In this document: one piece after another, positions 7,224-15,198 of the stretch
Layout: the number at the start of each line of letters is the position of its first letter
Numbering within the stretch: the first letter of the stretch is position 1
Assembly: GCA_021784595.1 (NCBI GenBank)
Contig: JAJYHT010000080.1
Location: 62,001 to 126,000 of the forward strand
DNA from: Bacillota bacterium
GTDB taxonomy: Bacteria; Bacillota; Sulfobacillia; Sulfobacillales; Sulfobacillaceae
Length of the DNA stretch: 64,000 nucleotides
Direction: 5' to 3'
The notes under the pieces: generated by a model
Told to the model about the DNA's origin: nothing
Seen by the model: the letters and a program-made list of their open reading frames with translations, nothing else
Databases searched by the model: none
Program-made: the position numbers and the translations under genes

Positions 7224-8705
7224 ATGGGAATTCGTACAGGGCAACAGTATCTTGACAACTTGGACAGCACCGCGCGCGATCTGTGGATTGATGGAGAGGC
7301 AGTTAAAGGTAAAATTACTGAGCACCCGGCCTTCCGCAATGTTGCCCGCGCGGTGGCGCACTTATACGATATGCAGCATGACCCCGCCCTGCAATCGGAG
7401 ATGACCTATTCGTCTCCAGCGACGGGGAATTTGGTCGGTCTCTCGTTCTTGCAACCTCACACCAAAGAAGACCTGACCCGGCGACGGGCTATGATGCAAC
7501 AATGGGCGCGCTATGCCCACGGCATGATGGGGAGAGCCCCAGATTATCTCAATAGTGAGCTGATGGCGATTGCCGCCGCCGCTCCCTTTTTTGGAGAAAA
7601 GGGTTCCCGTTATGCGGAAAATGTTCGGAGTTACTATGAGTATGTACGGGAACACGATCTCTGCTTAACCCATACACTAATCCTACCACAGGCGAATCGG
7701 GCCCTTTCGGCCAGTCAGCAGGCGGATCCTTACTTGGCAGCTCGGGTGGTGGAAAAGACCGCTGCCGGCGTCATTGTCCGAGGGGCTCGAATGCTGGCCA
7801 CTTTGCCGTTGGCTGATGAAATTTTGGTCTTTCCATCCACGGTGATTCGCAATACCGAGGAGGACCGTCCCTATGCTTTTGCCTTCGCTCTGCCGTTGTC
7901 AACCCCAGGTCTGCGCTTCATTTGCCGGGAGACCTTTGACTATGGCAAATCGCACTTTGACCATCCGCTGGGCTCTCGCTTTGAAGAAATGGATGCGGTG
8001 GTGGTGTTTCATGACGTCTTGGTTCCCTGGGAGCGGGTTTTTGTGCTGGAAGATGGAGAGCGGTGCAACAAACTCTATGCCGATACCGATGCTACTGTCC
8101 ATATGACCCATCAGGTCATTGTGAAAAATGTGGCCAAAGCGGAATTCATTTTAGGTGTGGCCAGTTTGGTTGTGGATACCATTGGAATTGAACAGTTCCA
8201 GCACGTGCAGGAAAAAATTGCAGAAGTAGTGATTGCTATGGAGACCATGAAGGCCTTTTTAGTAGCCAGCGAAGCCAATGCTAAATTAAACCGATGGGGC
8301 ATTATGACCCCAGACTGGACACCACTGAATATTGCGCGTAACACGTTTCCCAAAGTGTATCCTCGATTGGTGGAAATTGTGCAGCAACTGGCAGCTGGAG
8401 GCTTGATGGCGATCCCCTCCGAGAAAGACTTTCAAAGTGAACTGCGCCCGGACATTGACCGCTTCTACCAAGCCAAAAATACCAGCGCACTGGATCGCAC
8501 ACGCCTGTTTCGATTAGCTTGGGATGCTGCCGTATCCACCTTTGGCAGTCGGCAGGTCCTCTATGAGCGATTCTTTTTTGGCGACCCGGTCCGGATGGCC
8601 GGTGCCCTGTATAACAGTTATGACAAGGAGCCAGCTAAACAACTGATTCGTGAACTTTTGAACGAAACCGCGGATCCTCTGTTGCAACAGGAGGCCCATT
8701 TATGA
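7224..8705 (+). CDS. hpaB: 4-hydroxyphenylacetate 3-monooxygenase, oxygenase component (HpaB family)
   Basis: FADH2-dependent aromatic hydroxylase of 493 residues, the usual length of the HpaB/PheA1 group with an acyl-CoA-dehydrogenase-like fold. Recognisable stretches are MGIRTGQQYLDNL at the N-terminus, the LTHTLILPQANR segment (~residues 150-162) and the long helical C-terminal domain. It needs reduced flavin from the HpaC-type reductase encoded two genes downstream. GAGGAGGA precedes ATG 7224, and the stop overlaps the dioxygenase start (ATGA). The substrate could also be phenol or a related phenol; the extradiol dioxygenase and FAH neighbours favour 4-hydroxyphenylacetate. Confidence 0.9.
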   Translation: MGIRTGQQYLDNLDSTARDLWIDGEAVKGKITEHPAFRNVARAVAHLYDMQHDPALQSEMTYSSPATGNLVGLSFLQPHTKEDLTRRRAMMQQWARYAHGMMGRAPDYLNSELMAIAAAAPFFGEKGSRYAENVRSYYEYVREHDLCLTHTLILPQANRALSASQQADPYLAARVVEKTAAGVIVRGARMLATLPLADEILVFPSTVIRNTEEDRPYAFAFALPLSTPGLRFICRETFDYGKSHFDHPLGSRFEEMDAVVVFHDVLVPWERVFVLEDGERCNKLYADTDATVHMTHQVIVKNVAKAEFILGVASLVVDTIGIEQFQHVQEKIAEVVIAMETMKAFLVASEANAKLNRWGIMTPDWTPLNIARNTFPKVYPRLVEIVQQLAAGGLMAIPSEKDFQSELRPDIDRFYQAKNTSALDRTRLFRLAWDAAVSTFGSRQVLYERFFFGDPVRMAGALYNSYDKEPAKQLIRELLNETADPLLQQEAHL

Positions 8706-9694
8706 ATGGCAAAGAATTCAATGTACTGCGCACGCATCATGTCGAGTACATCGTGACCGATCTAGCCCGTGCCATGGCGTTTTACGTGGATGCGGTGGGC
8801 TTTTCTGTGACGGACCGGGACGTGGGTCTGGCATATCTGCGTGGGCTGGAAGACCGTACCCACCACAACCTGATATTGCGGCAGGGCAAAGAACCGGGCA
8901 TTGCTCATGTGGGCTTTCGGGTGGCTTCAGAAAGTGATCTGGATGCGATGGAACAATATTTAAGCCAACTAGGGATTGCCAACCACTGGGAAACGAAGGC
9001 GGAACGCGGGTTGGGCCGTTCGTTGCGAGCCTTGGACCCGTTCGGATTTCCCATTGAATTTTTCTATGAGGTGGAACAGGTGCCGTGGTTGTTGCAACGA
9101 TTTGAACAATATCGCGGAGCCGAGGTGATGCGGCTGGACCATATCAACTACATCACTCCGAAGGTTCAAGAGGCAGCTCAGTGGTATCAAGACCATTTTG
9201 GGTTTCAGTTAAGCGAATATACGGTTAGCGTCGAAAACGGGCGCGACCGCATTTGGGGTGCGTGGCTCCATCGTAAGCAAACATCGCATGATCTGGCGAT
9301 TTCTAATGGGAAGGGTCCACGCTTTCATCACGCATCCTTTATCGCCTCGTCCAAGAACCAGATCTTAGCGGTTGCAGATCGCTTGGCGGCCATGGGCTAT
9401 GTGGACAGCATCGAACGCGGTCCGGGCCGCCATGGGACTACCAACGCGTTCTTCCTATATCTAAGGGACCCGGACGGAAACCGGATTGAACTCTTTACCG
9501 GAGATTACTTGTTGGCAGACCCAGATTGGGAGCCCATTCGATGGGACCTGGAGGACCCCCAAAGACAGACTTTTTGGGGTGCGCCCGCCCCTAAGCGCTG
9601 GTTCGATGAGTCCATGGTGGCGTTTGACTGGAGCGGCAATCCCCAGCCGACGGAAAACCCCATATTGCCTGACCGGCCCATTATGGTGGATTAG
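8702..9694 (+). CDS. hpaD: Type I extradiol ring-cleavage dioxygenase (homoprotocatechuate 2,3-dioxygenase-like)
   Basis: Fe(II)/Mn(II) ring-cleaving dioxygenase of 330 residues with two vicinal-oxygen-chelate domains. The metal triad is visible in the C-terminal domain: H147 (RLDHIN), H210 (FHHASF) and E263 (NRIELFTG); the 53-residue spacing between the last two equals that of Brevibacterium homoprotocatechuate 2,3-dioxygenase as I recall it. It would open the ring of the catechol made by HpaB/HpaC. CAGGAGG precedes ATG 8702, which overlaps the hpaB stop. A catechol 2,3-dioxygenase specificity is the alternative. Confidence 0.88.
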   Translation: MNGKEFNVLRTHHVEYIVTDLARAMAFYVDAVGFSVTDRDVGLAYLRGLEDRTHHNLILRQGKEPGIAHVGFRVASESDLDAMEQYLSQLGIANHWETKAERGLGRSLRALDPFGFPIEFFYEVEQVPWLLQRFEQYRGAEVMRLDHINYITPKVQEAAQWYQDHFGFQLSEYTVSVENGRDRIWGAWLHRKQTSHDLAISNGKGPRFHHASFIASSKNQILAVADRLAAMGYVDSIERGPGRHGTTNAFFLYLRDPDGNRIELFTGDYLLADPDWEPIRWDLEDPQRQTFWGAPAPKRWFDESMVAFDWSGNPQPTENPILPDRPIMVD

Positions 9695-9731
9695 ACAGCC
9701 TGACGCTAGCAGCGAGCAAGGGGGTAGCATT

Positions 9732-10262
9732 ATGAGTGAATTCATTCAACGGCAGAGGGCATTTCGAAGCGCATGCGGAAAATTTGCGACCGGAATCACG
9801 GTGGTTATGGCCAAACGAGACTTAAAAATTCATGGAATGACCGCCAATGCCTTTATGTCTGTCTCTCTGGACCCGTTGCTGGTGGCAGTGTCCGTGAGTA
9901 AGTCTAGCCAAATGCACAAATATTTGGAACCATCTGATGCGCTGTTTACAATCAGCATTTTGCACTCCGATCAGCAAAACGTCTCAGAAATATTTGGCAG
10001 GCCGCACCATCATCCTGGCGCGCAGGTCAGGCTGGATTCGATAGAAGGAGGTTTTCCAGTGGTTCATGATGCTGCCGCCTGGTTTTTGTGCGAGAAAGAC
10101 CAGGGAATTGATGCCGGTGATCATACGATCATGGTCGGCCGGATCCATGACTTTGGGGAAAGGGAGCACCATAACCCCCTCATATTTTACCGAGGACAGT
10201 ATTTTTCTCGTCTAGAAGTGTGCCAAGATGACATCAGCGATTATTTCTTGCTAGAACAGTGA
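9732..10262 (+). CDS. hpaC: Flavin reductase component of the aromatic monooxygenase (HpaC family)
   Basis: NAD(P)H:flavin oxidoreductase of 176 residues with the flavin-reductase-like split-barrel fold: FATGITVVMA (~residues 19-28), the flavin-contact segment GMTANAFMSVSLDPLLVAVSV and a C-terminal LIFYRGQYFS. It supplies FADH2 to HpaB. ATG 9732 with AAGGGGG upstream is chosen; the frame extends left into hpaD but that part is its antiregister. It is the last gene of the operon; no genes for the CHMS dehydrogenase, isomerase or hydratase of the full pathway follow. Confidence 0.9.
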   Translation: MSEFIQRQRAFRSACGKFATGITVVMAKRDLKIHGMTANAFMSVSLDPLLVAVSVSKSSQMHKYLEPSDALFTISILHSDQQNVSEIFGRPHHHPGAQVRLDSIEGGFPVVHDAAAWFLCEKDQGIDAGDHTIMVGRIHDFGEREHHNPLIFYRGQYFSRLEVCQDDISDYFLLEQ

Positions 10263-10395
10263 ATCCCACGGAAAGCTCTTGGGATATGACTAATAAGCTT
10301 GATATAGGATTGCGCTGAATAAGAGCGGTAAAACTACATCGGCGGTCGTTGCATTAGAGTTAAGATCTGAAGTTTGTTTGGGGAGGGATGCAATA

Positions 10396-10599
10396 TTGAG
10401 TGAAAAGAATGGGAAACTGCGAAGTCATATCTACCCGGGTATTGAGGTGGACATCGTATTAAAAGCCGATCAACGCACTGGCAAATTGACTCGCGGCAAA
10501 GTCAAAGATATCTTGACGAATTCTCCCCAACATCCCCATGGTATAAAGGTCCGACTCGAGGACGGACAAGTTGGGCGTGTTCAAATGATAATTGAATGA
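10396..10599 (+). CDS. ywbE: YwbE family protein (DUF2196)
   Basis: A 67-residue protein of unknown function. The conserved core GIEVDIVLKADQRTGKLTRG and the following KDILTNS and HPHGIKVRLEDGQVGRVQ segments are near-invariant in this family, which is predicted to form a small beta-barrel that binds nucleic acid. TTG 10396 with GGAGGG (10382-10387) at 8 nt is preferred over TTG 10378. It stands alone between the hpa operon and a deaminase gene. Confidence 0.88.
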   Translation: MSEKNGKLRSHIYPGIEVDIVLKADQRTGKLTRGKVKDILTNSPQHPHGIKVRLEDGQVGRVQMIIE

Positions 10600-10694
10600 C
10601 AGCCAGTGTCGTCGAACGCCATGACACACGGGAAGAACACATGGCGACCCGCCCGGCCATCGCATCGAACAGCATTATGGGGCACCAAGGTCGC

Positions 10695-10745
10695 CTGGCC
10701 AAGTCCGGTTATCCCAAGGTGGGATGTCGCGGGGGAAGCGGCCAG
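10695..10745. repeat. Nested inverted repeats in the ywbE-deaminase gap
   Basis: Outer arms CTGGCC (10695-10700) and GGCCAG (10740-10745) enclose ATCCCA-AGG-TGGGAT (10711-10725), with asymmetric internal loops. The 213-bp gap 10600-10812 has no convincing ORF. It might be a structured RNA, but I could not match it to the SRP RNA, a tRNA or a known riboswitch. Confidence 0.3.
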
Positions 10746-10812
10746 CAGCGTATACGCCAATGTGCGAGTGCAAGCGCCTCGCCATTAGGGAAGTTGCTAA
10801 GGGGGATGGGTT

Positions 10813-11439
10813 GTGGCGTTTTCTGAGATTTGGCTGGCGTGTCTGGAGCAAGCATGGAAAGCCTATTGCCAGGGGTCGGTCCCTGTGGGTGCAGTTTGGG
10901 TTGATGCCGAAGGGCACGTGCGCTTACGTGGCCGCAATCGTATTCATGAATCTCTAGCCGAACCCCCGCATCTTGCTGGCAACCGATTGGCGCATGCCGA
11001 AATGAATGTCCTGGTTCAAGTGCCGCCCGACGACTATTTCAGCATGGCAACCGGGATTCTGTATTCAACACTAGAACCGTGTCCACTCTGCATGGGGGCA
11101 ATCGTCATGAGTGGCGTTCGCCAAGTCTATTATGGGGCTCGAGATCGGGAAGCAGGTGCCACCGCTCTGCTGCAAGCTACCCCATATGTTGCGCGCAAGC
11201 AGATACAAGCTATCGGCCCAGAGCCGGAAATCCAGTCAGTTTCATTGGTGTTGTTGACAGATCGCCTGTTGCGGTTGGACAGTCCACGTACTCCTGCTTT
11301 TATCCAGGCGTTCCAAGCAGATGATCCGTTGGCAGTCGCCTTAGCTCAAGTGTGGTATCGAGAAGATTATCTGCAAAGAGCAGCTCGGCAGCAATGGCCA
11401 GTTCAGCAAGTGATTGAAGGCATTGTGAAAGCCATATAA
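10813..11439 (+). CDS. Nucleoside/tRNA deaminase (CMP/dCMP deaminase family)
   Basis: Zinc-dependent deaminase of 208 residues. The N-terminal ~130 residues carry the catalytic HAE motif (LAHAEMNVL) and the zinc cysteines in EPCPLCMGAI. The C-terminal ~75 residues are an extension absent from typical TadA (about 150 residues), so the substrate may be a free base or nucleoside rather than tRNA adenosine. GTG 10813 has AAGGGGG upstream. No operon partner. Confidence 0.75.
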   Translation: MAFSEIWLACLEQAWKAYCQGSVPVGAVWVDAEGHVRLRGRNRIHESLAEPPHLAGNRLAHAEMNVLVQVPPDDYFSMATGILYSTLEPCPLCMGAIVMSGVRQVYYGARDREAGATALLQATPYVARKQIQAIGPEPEIQSVSLVLLTDRLLRLDSPRTPAFIQAFQADDPLAVALAQVWYREDYLQRAARQQWPVQQVIEGIVKAI

Positions 11440-11537
11440 AGAAATGCTCTGGCACGGCCTGGGCGAAACGGCAAGTGGGTACTGGGACGACTTACCCTAT
11501 GCTTACTCCTGCGCAGAACATGGCATCGAGGTGAACC

Positions 11538-13181
11538 TTACAATAGCTCCAATCGACCTTTACCCAAATGATAGGCGATGCCATCGAACTGTTCACGAAA
11601 CCATCGATCATGCGTGACCACAACGACTGAGCCGCGAAACGTCTGTAAAGCTTTTTCTAATTCATCCAGAAGATCGGGTGCCAAATGATTAGTGAGCTCG
11701 TCAAGAAGTAGGCACGAACTCTCGGACGCAATTAGGCGGGCCCATTCGAGCCGTCTGCGTTGACCCTCAGATAGGGCATTGACACGATGATGCAGTTGGT
11801 CAGGTTTAAATAACCCAGTCGATAAGAGTTGGTCGCGCAAGTCATCAGGGTGGCCCGCCCGGTCATGGCTGTAGGCTTGGATCACCGTCTCGCCATGCAA
11901 TGACCCCGCTTCCTGCCCGAAATAAGCGATGGGCACTGTGTGGCGCACAGAGCCCGCGATGGGAGACAACTCCCCATTGAGGATACGCAGCAACGTGGAT
12001 TTTCCCGCTCCGTTGTATCCTTGTATAAGGATGCGATCACGAGGATTTACTGCTAATGATACGTCACGGAGTATGGGCTCCGTATTGACGTAGAAAAATT
12101 CAATGTGTTCGGCTGCAATATGAGGTTCCTGGGAATCAATCGGCGGTCGAAGATCTATGGCAAACTGCCATGGTTCGGGTGGTTTAGCGACGCGCTGTGA
12201 CCGAAACCGTCGCAGTGTCTGTTCTGTTGCACGGATGCGTTGGGAAGAAGACTGTTGAACCCATTCGCCTTTTCCTTTGTAGTGCGCTTTATCATTGTCG
12301 CGTGGCGCTCGCTGGTGCCCGATGCGATAGGGTATTTCATGCAGGCGCTTCACCAAGCGCCTGTCTTCCTCACCTTCTCTCCGATACTGGTCTTGCCACC
12401 GCTGAAGCTCTTCGCAACGGTGTAATTGATATTGCTGATAGTTGCCCGGATAGAATTGCCCTTGGTGGTTTGAACCATCCAGTGCCAAAATTTCCGTGGC
12501 TATCCGATTCAAAAAGGCTCTGTCATGCGAAGCAAACAGCAAACCGCCTGTGTAGGTCAATAAGTATTCCTCCAGCCACTGGGCGGCGTTGTCGGCCAAG
12601 TGGTTAGTAGGTTCGTCCAAAACCAATAGCGGAGGGATATCGATGAGCAGTGTCGCGAGCCCGACTCGGGTTCGCTCTCCACCGGACAAAGACATAAGAG
12701 GGCGAGTCAAAGAGCCCCGTTGCAAGCCAAGTCCTTGCAATATTATAGGAATACGACGCATCAGGTCATGTCCGCCACGTAGCTCAAAACGCTCGTATAG
12801 CATTGCATAGTGATGCAATAGGTTCTCCAGCTGTTCACCACCTGTGCATTGAGCCATCTGGGTTGATAGCTGTTCAAGTTGATGGCTCAGAGAATAGAGT
12901 TCTCGTTGGGAAGCTTGCAGCCACTCCATTACAGTAACGGTGGGGGTGGCATCGGGTAACCTTTGCGCAAGATAGCCGATGGTCAGGGATGGAGAATAAT
13001 CCAGCACGCCGTTGTCGGGCGTTAGGACCCCCGCCATAATTTCAAGTAGGGTGCTTTTTCCGGAACCATTGTCCCCCACTACACCAAGCCGATCACCTGA
13101 GTGGATGATTAACGAAAGATCTTGCAACACGGTCATGTCACCGTAACTTTTTGCCAAGTTATGACCAGCGACCAATATCAT
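11538..13181 (-). CDS. ABC-F ATPase, probable antibiotic-resistance ribosome protection factor
   Basis: Soluble protein of 547 residues with two fused ATPase domains and no membrane part. Site 1: GDNGSGKST, LSGGERTRVGLA, LLVLDEPTNHL. Site 2: GYNGAGKST, LSEGQRRRLEWARL, LLLDELTNHL, where the usual proline after the Walker B glutamate is Leu. The charged interdomain linker (~245-320) is the segment that reaches the peptidyl-transferase centre in ABC-F proteins. Upstream lie a promoter, a 10-codon leader peptide with a strong ribosome site and an intrinsic terminator, the layout of drug-induced attenuation known for Vga/Msr/VmlR-type genes. GGGAGG lies 9 nt before ATG 13181. The drug class cannot be read from sequence. 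Confidence 0.9.
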   Translation of the reverse strand: MILVAGHNLAKSYGDMTVLQDLSLIIHSGDRLGVVGDNGSGKSTLLEIMAGVLTPDNGVLDYSPSLTIGYLAQRLPDATPTVTVMEWLQASQRELYSLSHQLEQLSTQMAQCTGGEQLENLLHHYAMLYERFELRGGHDLMRRIPIILQGLGLQRGSLTRPLMSLSGGERTRVGLATLLIDIPPLLVLDEPTNHLADNAAQWLEEYLLTYTGGLLFASHDRAFLNRIATEILALDGSNHQGQFYPGNYQQYQLHRCEELQRWQDQYRREGEEDRRLVKRLHEIPYRIGHQRAPRDNDKAHYKGKGEWVQQSSSQRIRATEQTLRRFRSQRVAKPPEPWQFAIDLRPPIDSQEPHIAAEHIEFFYVNTEPILRDVSLAVNPRDRILIQGYNGAGKSTLLRILNGELSPIAGSVRHTVPIAYFGQEAGSLHGETVIQAYSHDRAGHPDDLRDQLLSTGLFKPDQLHHRVNALSEGQRRRLEWARLIASESSCLLLDELTNHLAPDLLDELEKALQTFRGSVVVVTHDRWFREQFDGIAYHLGKGRLELL

Positions 13182-13219
13182 CTGCCTACGCCTCCCATCA
13201 CTTATGGAACGGCTGGCGC

Positions 13220-13248
13220 AAAAAAACCGCCAGCAATAGTGGCTGGCG
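13220..13248 (-). terminator. Attenuator terminator in the ABC-F leader
   Basis: On the minus strand, stem CGCCAGC (13248-13242) and GCTGGCG (13234-13228) with a 7-nt loop is followed after one C/G step by seven T (13226-13220). A third copy, GCGCCAGCC (13219-13211), just past the T-tract can pair with the same middle arm, giving an alternative hairpin that excludes the terminator. Located between the leader peptide and the ABC-F start. Confidence 0.8.
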
Positions 13249-13294
13249 ACGGAACCCTATGCAATGGGAAGGCTGGGATGCCATGCGTCACCAG

Positions 13295-13327
13295 TTAGAA
13301 TGCTGTAGTGCTAATGCTGATGACCAT
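13295..13327 (-). CDS. Leader peptide of the ABC-F gene (MVISISTTAF)
   Basis: Ten codons from ATG 13327 to TAA 13297-13295. GGAGGTG (13342-13336) is 8 nt upstream, a near-ideal ribosome site, and the -10 TATAAT lies only ~16 nt further up. The peptide is followed by a switchable terminator and then the ABC-F gene. It is most likely a sensor ORF on which a drug-bound ribosome stalls; the regulatory role is inferred from layout. Confidence 0.7.
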   Translation of the reverse strand: MVISISTTAF

Positions 13328-13357
13328 TGGCTTTTCACCTCCGAATTTGCCATCTCT

Positions 13358-13387
13358 ATTATAACGGCATCCACTATCGCAGAGCAA
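13358..13387 (-). promoter_or_regulatory. Promoter of the ABC-F leader
   Basis: On the minus strand a consensus -10 TATAAT (13363-13358) is preceded by a weak -35 TTGCTC (13387-13382) at 18 bp. Transcription would begin near 13351, just before the leader peptide's ribosome site. The 13182-13526 stretch thus holds the ABC-F leader on the minus strand; 13390-13510 shows no gene. Confidence 0.65.
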
Positions 13388-13526
13388 TTCTCTGTCGCCC
13401 ACGCAAGATCAGCGATTGACCCTGACCCAATTCATTGGAACGGGTAGTCAACTTCACCTTATGGGATAAGGACAACAGATCTGGAAGAAATTTACGGGGT
13501 GTCATGTCATCAAGCACGAAGTCTTA

Positions 13527-13895
13527 ATGCATCTGCGCAACCAGAAGAAAATCAACCGCGAGGTAAGTCTTTATACACCGATCGGAGTAGACCGGGAAGG
13601 CAACGAAATCATGTTGATGGATGTCTTGGCCTCGGGCGACGAAGTACCAGATACCGTGGAAGTCGCCATGATTATGCAATGGGTTACGGACTTTGTCAGG
13701 ACGCTAACCTCCAAAGAGAAGCTGGTGTTAAATCTGCGATTTGGGTTGAATGGGTATTCCGTGCGTCTCACCCAACGGGAAATTGCTCAGAAACTGGGCA
13801 TCTCCCGCAGCTATGTCTCACGTATTGAGAAACACGCGGTAGAAAAAATATTGGATGCGTTGAGCGATGATACACATCACGTGCGCCGCCGCTAA
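13527..13895 (+). pseudogene. sigK: 3' half of sigK (SpoIIIC-like fragment), gene probably split by a skin-like element
   Basis: Encodes the C-terminal half of the late mother-cell sigma factor sigma-K: the VSLYTPIGVDREGNEI segment of region 3, and region 4 with the helix-turn-helix TQREIAQKLGISRSYVSRIE. Homology begins at codons HEVLMHLR (13515 onward), the equivalent of NEILMHLR, the point where the skin element interrupts sigK in Bacillus subtilis; upstream codons show no sigma region 2 and hit a stop at about 13466. ATG 13527 has no Shine-Dalgarno sequence, so the fragment is unlikely to be translated alone. It is probably not decayed but silent until DNA excision joins it to the 5' half, which is outside this window. 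Alternative: an abandoned duplicate. Confidence 0.8.
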
Positions 13896-13912
13896 GCATA
13901 GCTCTTGACAAT

Positions 13913-13940
13913 TGCTCCCTTTGTCCCAATGTGGTACATT
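13913..13940 (+). promoter_or_regulatory. Putative promoter of the trans-sulfuration gene
   Basis: Extended -10 TGGTACATT ending at 13940, with TTGCTC (13913-13918) at 16 bp; a perfect TTGACA at 13905-13910 is too far away for that -10. Lies between the sigK fragment and the PLP enzyme. Confidence 0.35.
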
Positions 13941-13975
13941 TTGTGGCATCATGCACAGGCAGGAGGTGAGGTATT

Positions 13976-15166
13976 GTGACCCAATCTAGGTGGTCTTTGG
14001 AGACTTTGTTAGTTCATGCGGGAAATGACATCGTTAAAACGGAGCCTTATTTTGCAACATCTCCCGCAATCTATCCCAGCACCAGTTTTCAAGTTAGCTC
14101 ACCCGAACTCTTGGACCAGGTTATGGAGGGGTCTGTGCCTGGATTCTCTTATGCACGGCATGGCAATCCCACGGTGCAGGCCTTTGCCCATGCCATGGCT
14201 CGTCTGGAGGAGGCCGAAGTAGGGGTAGCGACCGCGTCCGGGATGGCCGCCATCGATATGGCGCTGTACGCTGCATGCCTCCAACCCGGAGATCGCCTGT
14301 TGCTAAGCCAGGATCTCTATGGGGCATCGCTCAATCTAGCGTCGACAATTTGGACCCAATATGGAATACGGTCGGTGGTTGCCGACTTCACAGATCTGAC
14401 GCAAGTCGAAGATGCCTTGCGCATCAATCATCCCAAGGCCATGTTTTTTGAGATGATTTCCAATCCGCTGCTTAAGGTGGTCGATATGTCTAGTATTGTT
14501 GAACTGGCCGAATCGTATGGATGCCAGGTGATTGTTGACAATACCTTTACGACCCCTTTAATGGTGCAGCCCGGTGTTCTTGGCGCTGATTTAGTGGTTC
14601 ACAGCGCAACGAAATATTTGGGCGGCCATGGCGATGCCATGGGAGGTGTAGTTGTGGGGAAAAGTGTCTACAGTGAACGCCTCCATCAATACCTAAAATT
14701 GCGGGGAGCCGTATTAGGGCCATTTGAAGCATGGCTGCTGCACCGGGGACTGAAGACTTTGGCGGTTCGGTTTGAACGCCAGTGCGCCAATGCCTTGGAC
14801 ATCGCAGAGAGCTTGGCTGCATCAGAACGATTTGAACGGATATATTACCCTTTGTTGCCTGACCATCCTACGCATCTTACGGCTCGCCGATATTTTGGGA
14901 CGATGGGTGGAGCCGTGGTCACTCTAGAGATTCCAGGAGGCAAAGACGGGGTTTATCAATTTATAAAAAACCTGCATCTCGTGGGTTCGGCCACCACCGT
15001 GGGGGACGTATATACCCTATGTTTGTATCCTCTGATTGCCTCGCACCGCAATCAGACGCCAGAAGAACGACGGACTATGGGAATCACCGAAGGAACTGTC
15101 CGTATTGCGGTGGGCCTAGAAGATCCTCAAGATGTTGCGCATGATATCTTGCAAGCAATGAAGTAA
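13976..15166 (+). CDS. Trans-sulfuration PLP enzyme (cystathionine gamma-synthase/lyase or methionine gamma-lyase family)
   Basis: Cys/Met-metabolism PLP enzyme of 396 residues, full length for the family. The cofactor lysine is K213 in HSATKYLGGHGD, and SYARHGNPT near residue 58 binds the phosphate of the neighbouring subunit. Family members interconvert homocysteine, cystathionine and cysteine or cleave methionine; sequence alone does not decide which. GTG 13976 is preceded by GGAGG. Monocistronic, ended by a strong hairpin. Confidence 0.88.
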   Translation: MTQSRWSLETLLVHAGNDIVKTEPYFATSPAIYPSTSFQVSSPELLDQVMEGSVPGFSYARHGNPTVQAFAHAMARLEEAEVGVATASGMAAIDMALYAACLQPGDRLLLSQDLYGASLNLASTIWTQYGIRSVVADFTDLTQVEDALRINHPKAMFFEMISNPLLKVVDMSSIVELAESYGCQVIVDNTFTTPLMVQPGVLGADLVVHSATKYLGGHGDAMGGVVVGKSVYSERLHQYLKLRGAVLGPFEAWLLHRGLKTLAVRFERQCANALDIAESLAASERFERIYYPLLPDHPTHLTARRYFGTMGGAVVTLEIPGGKDGVYQFIKNLHLVGSATTVGDVYTLCLYPLIASHRNQTPEERRTMGITEGTVRIAVGLEDPQDVAHDILQAMK

Positions 15167-15198
15167 AGAAACCGGGACCCGTGCCCCGGTTTCTTTTT
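15167..15198. terminator. Terminator between convergent PLP-enzyme and suf genes
   Basis: Ten-base arms AGAAACCGGG (15167-15176) and CCCGGTTTCT (15185-15194) followed by TTTT. It begins directly after the stop of the rightward gene and touches the stop of the leftward ferredoxin gene at 15197; being symmetrical it can serve both. Confidence 0.85.

Noticed and set aside
10600-10812. SRP (4.5S) RNA or tRNA-Ser next to the deaminase gene
   Set aside because: The conserved helix-8 loop with GGAAGCAG-type sequence and tRNA T-loop GTTCRA are absent; kept only as an unexplained structured gap.
10596-10826. 76-codon plus-strand ORF overlapping the deaminase start
   Set aside because: No ribosome site of its own, low-complexity composition, and it conflicts with the well-supported GTG start at 10813.
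12197-12607. 136-codon plus-strand ORF within the ABC-F gene
   Set aside because: Antisense shadow of a fully motif-supported gene; no ribosome site or recognisable domain.
1-13520. 5' half of sigK inside the window
   Set aside because: No frame on either strand shows sigma region 2 (the DLISIGTIGLI-type segment); it must lie outside, if present.
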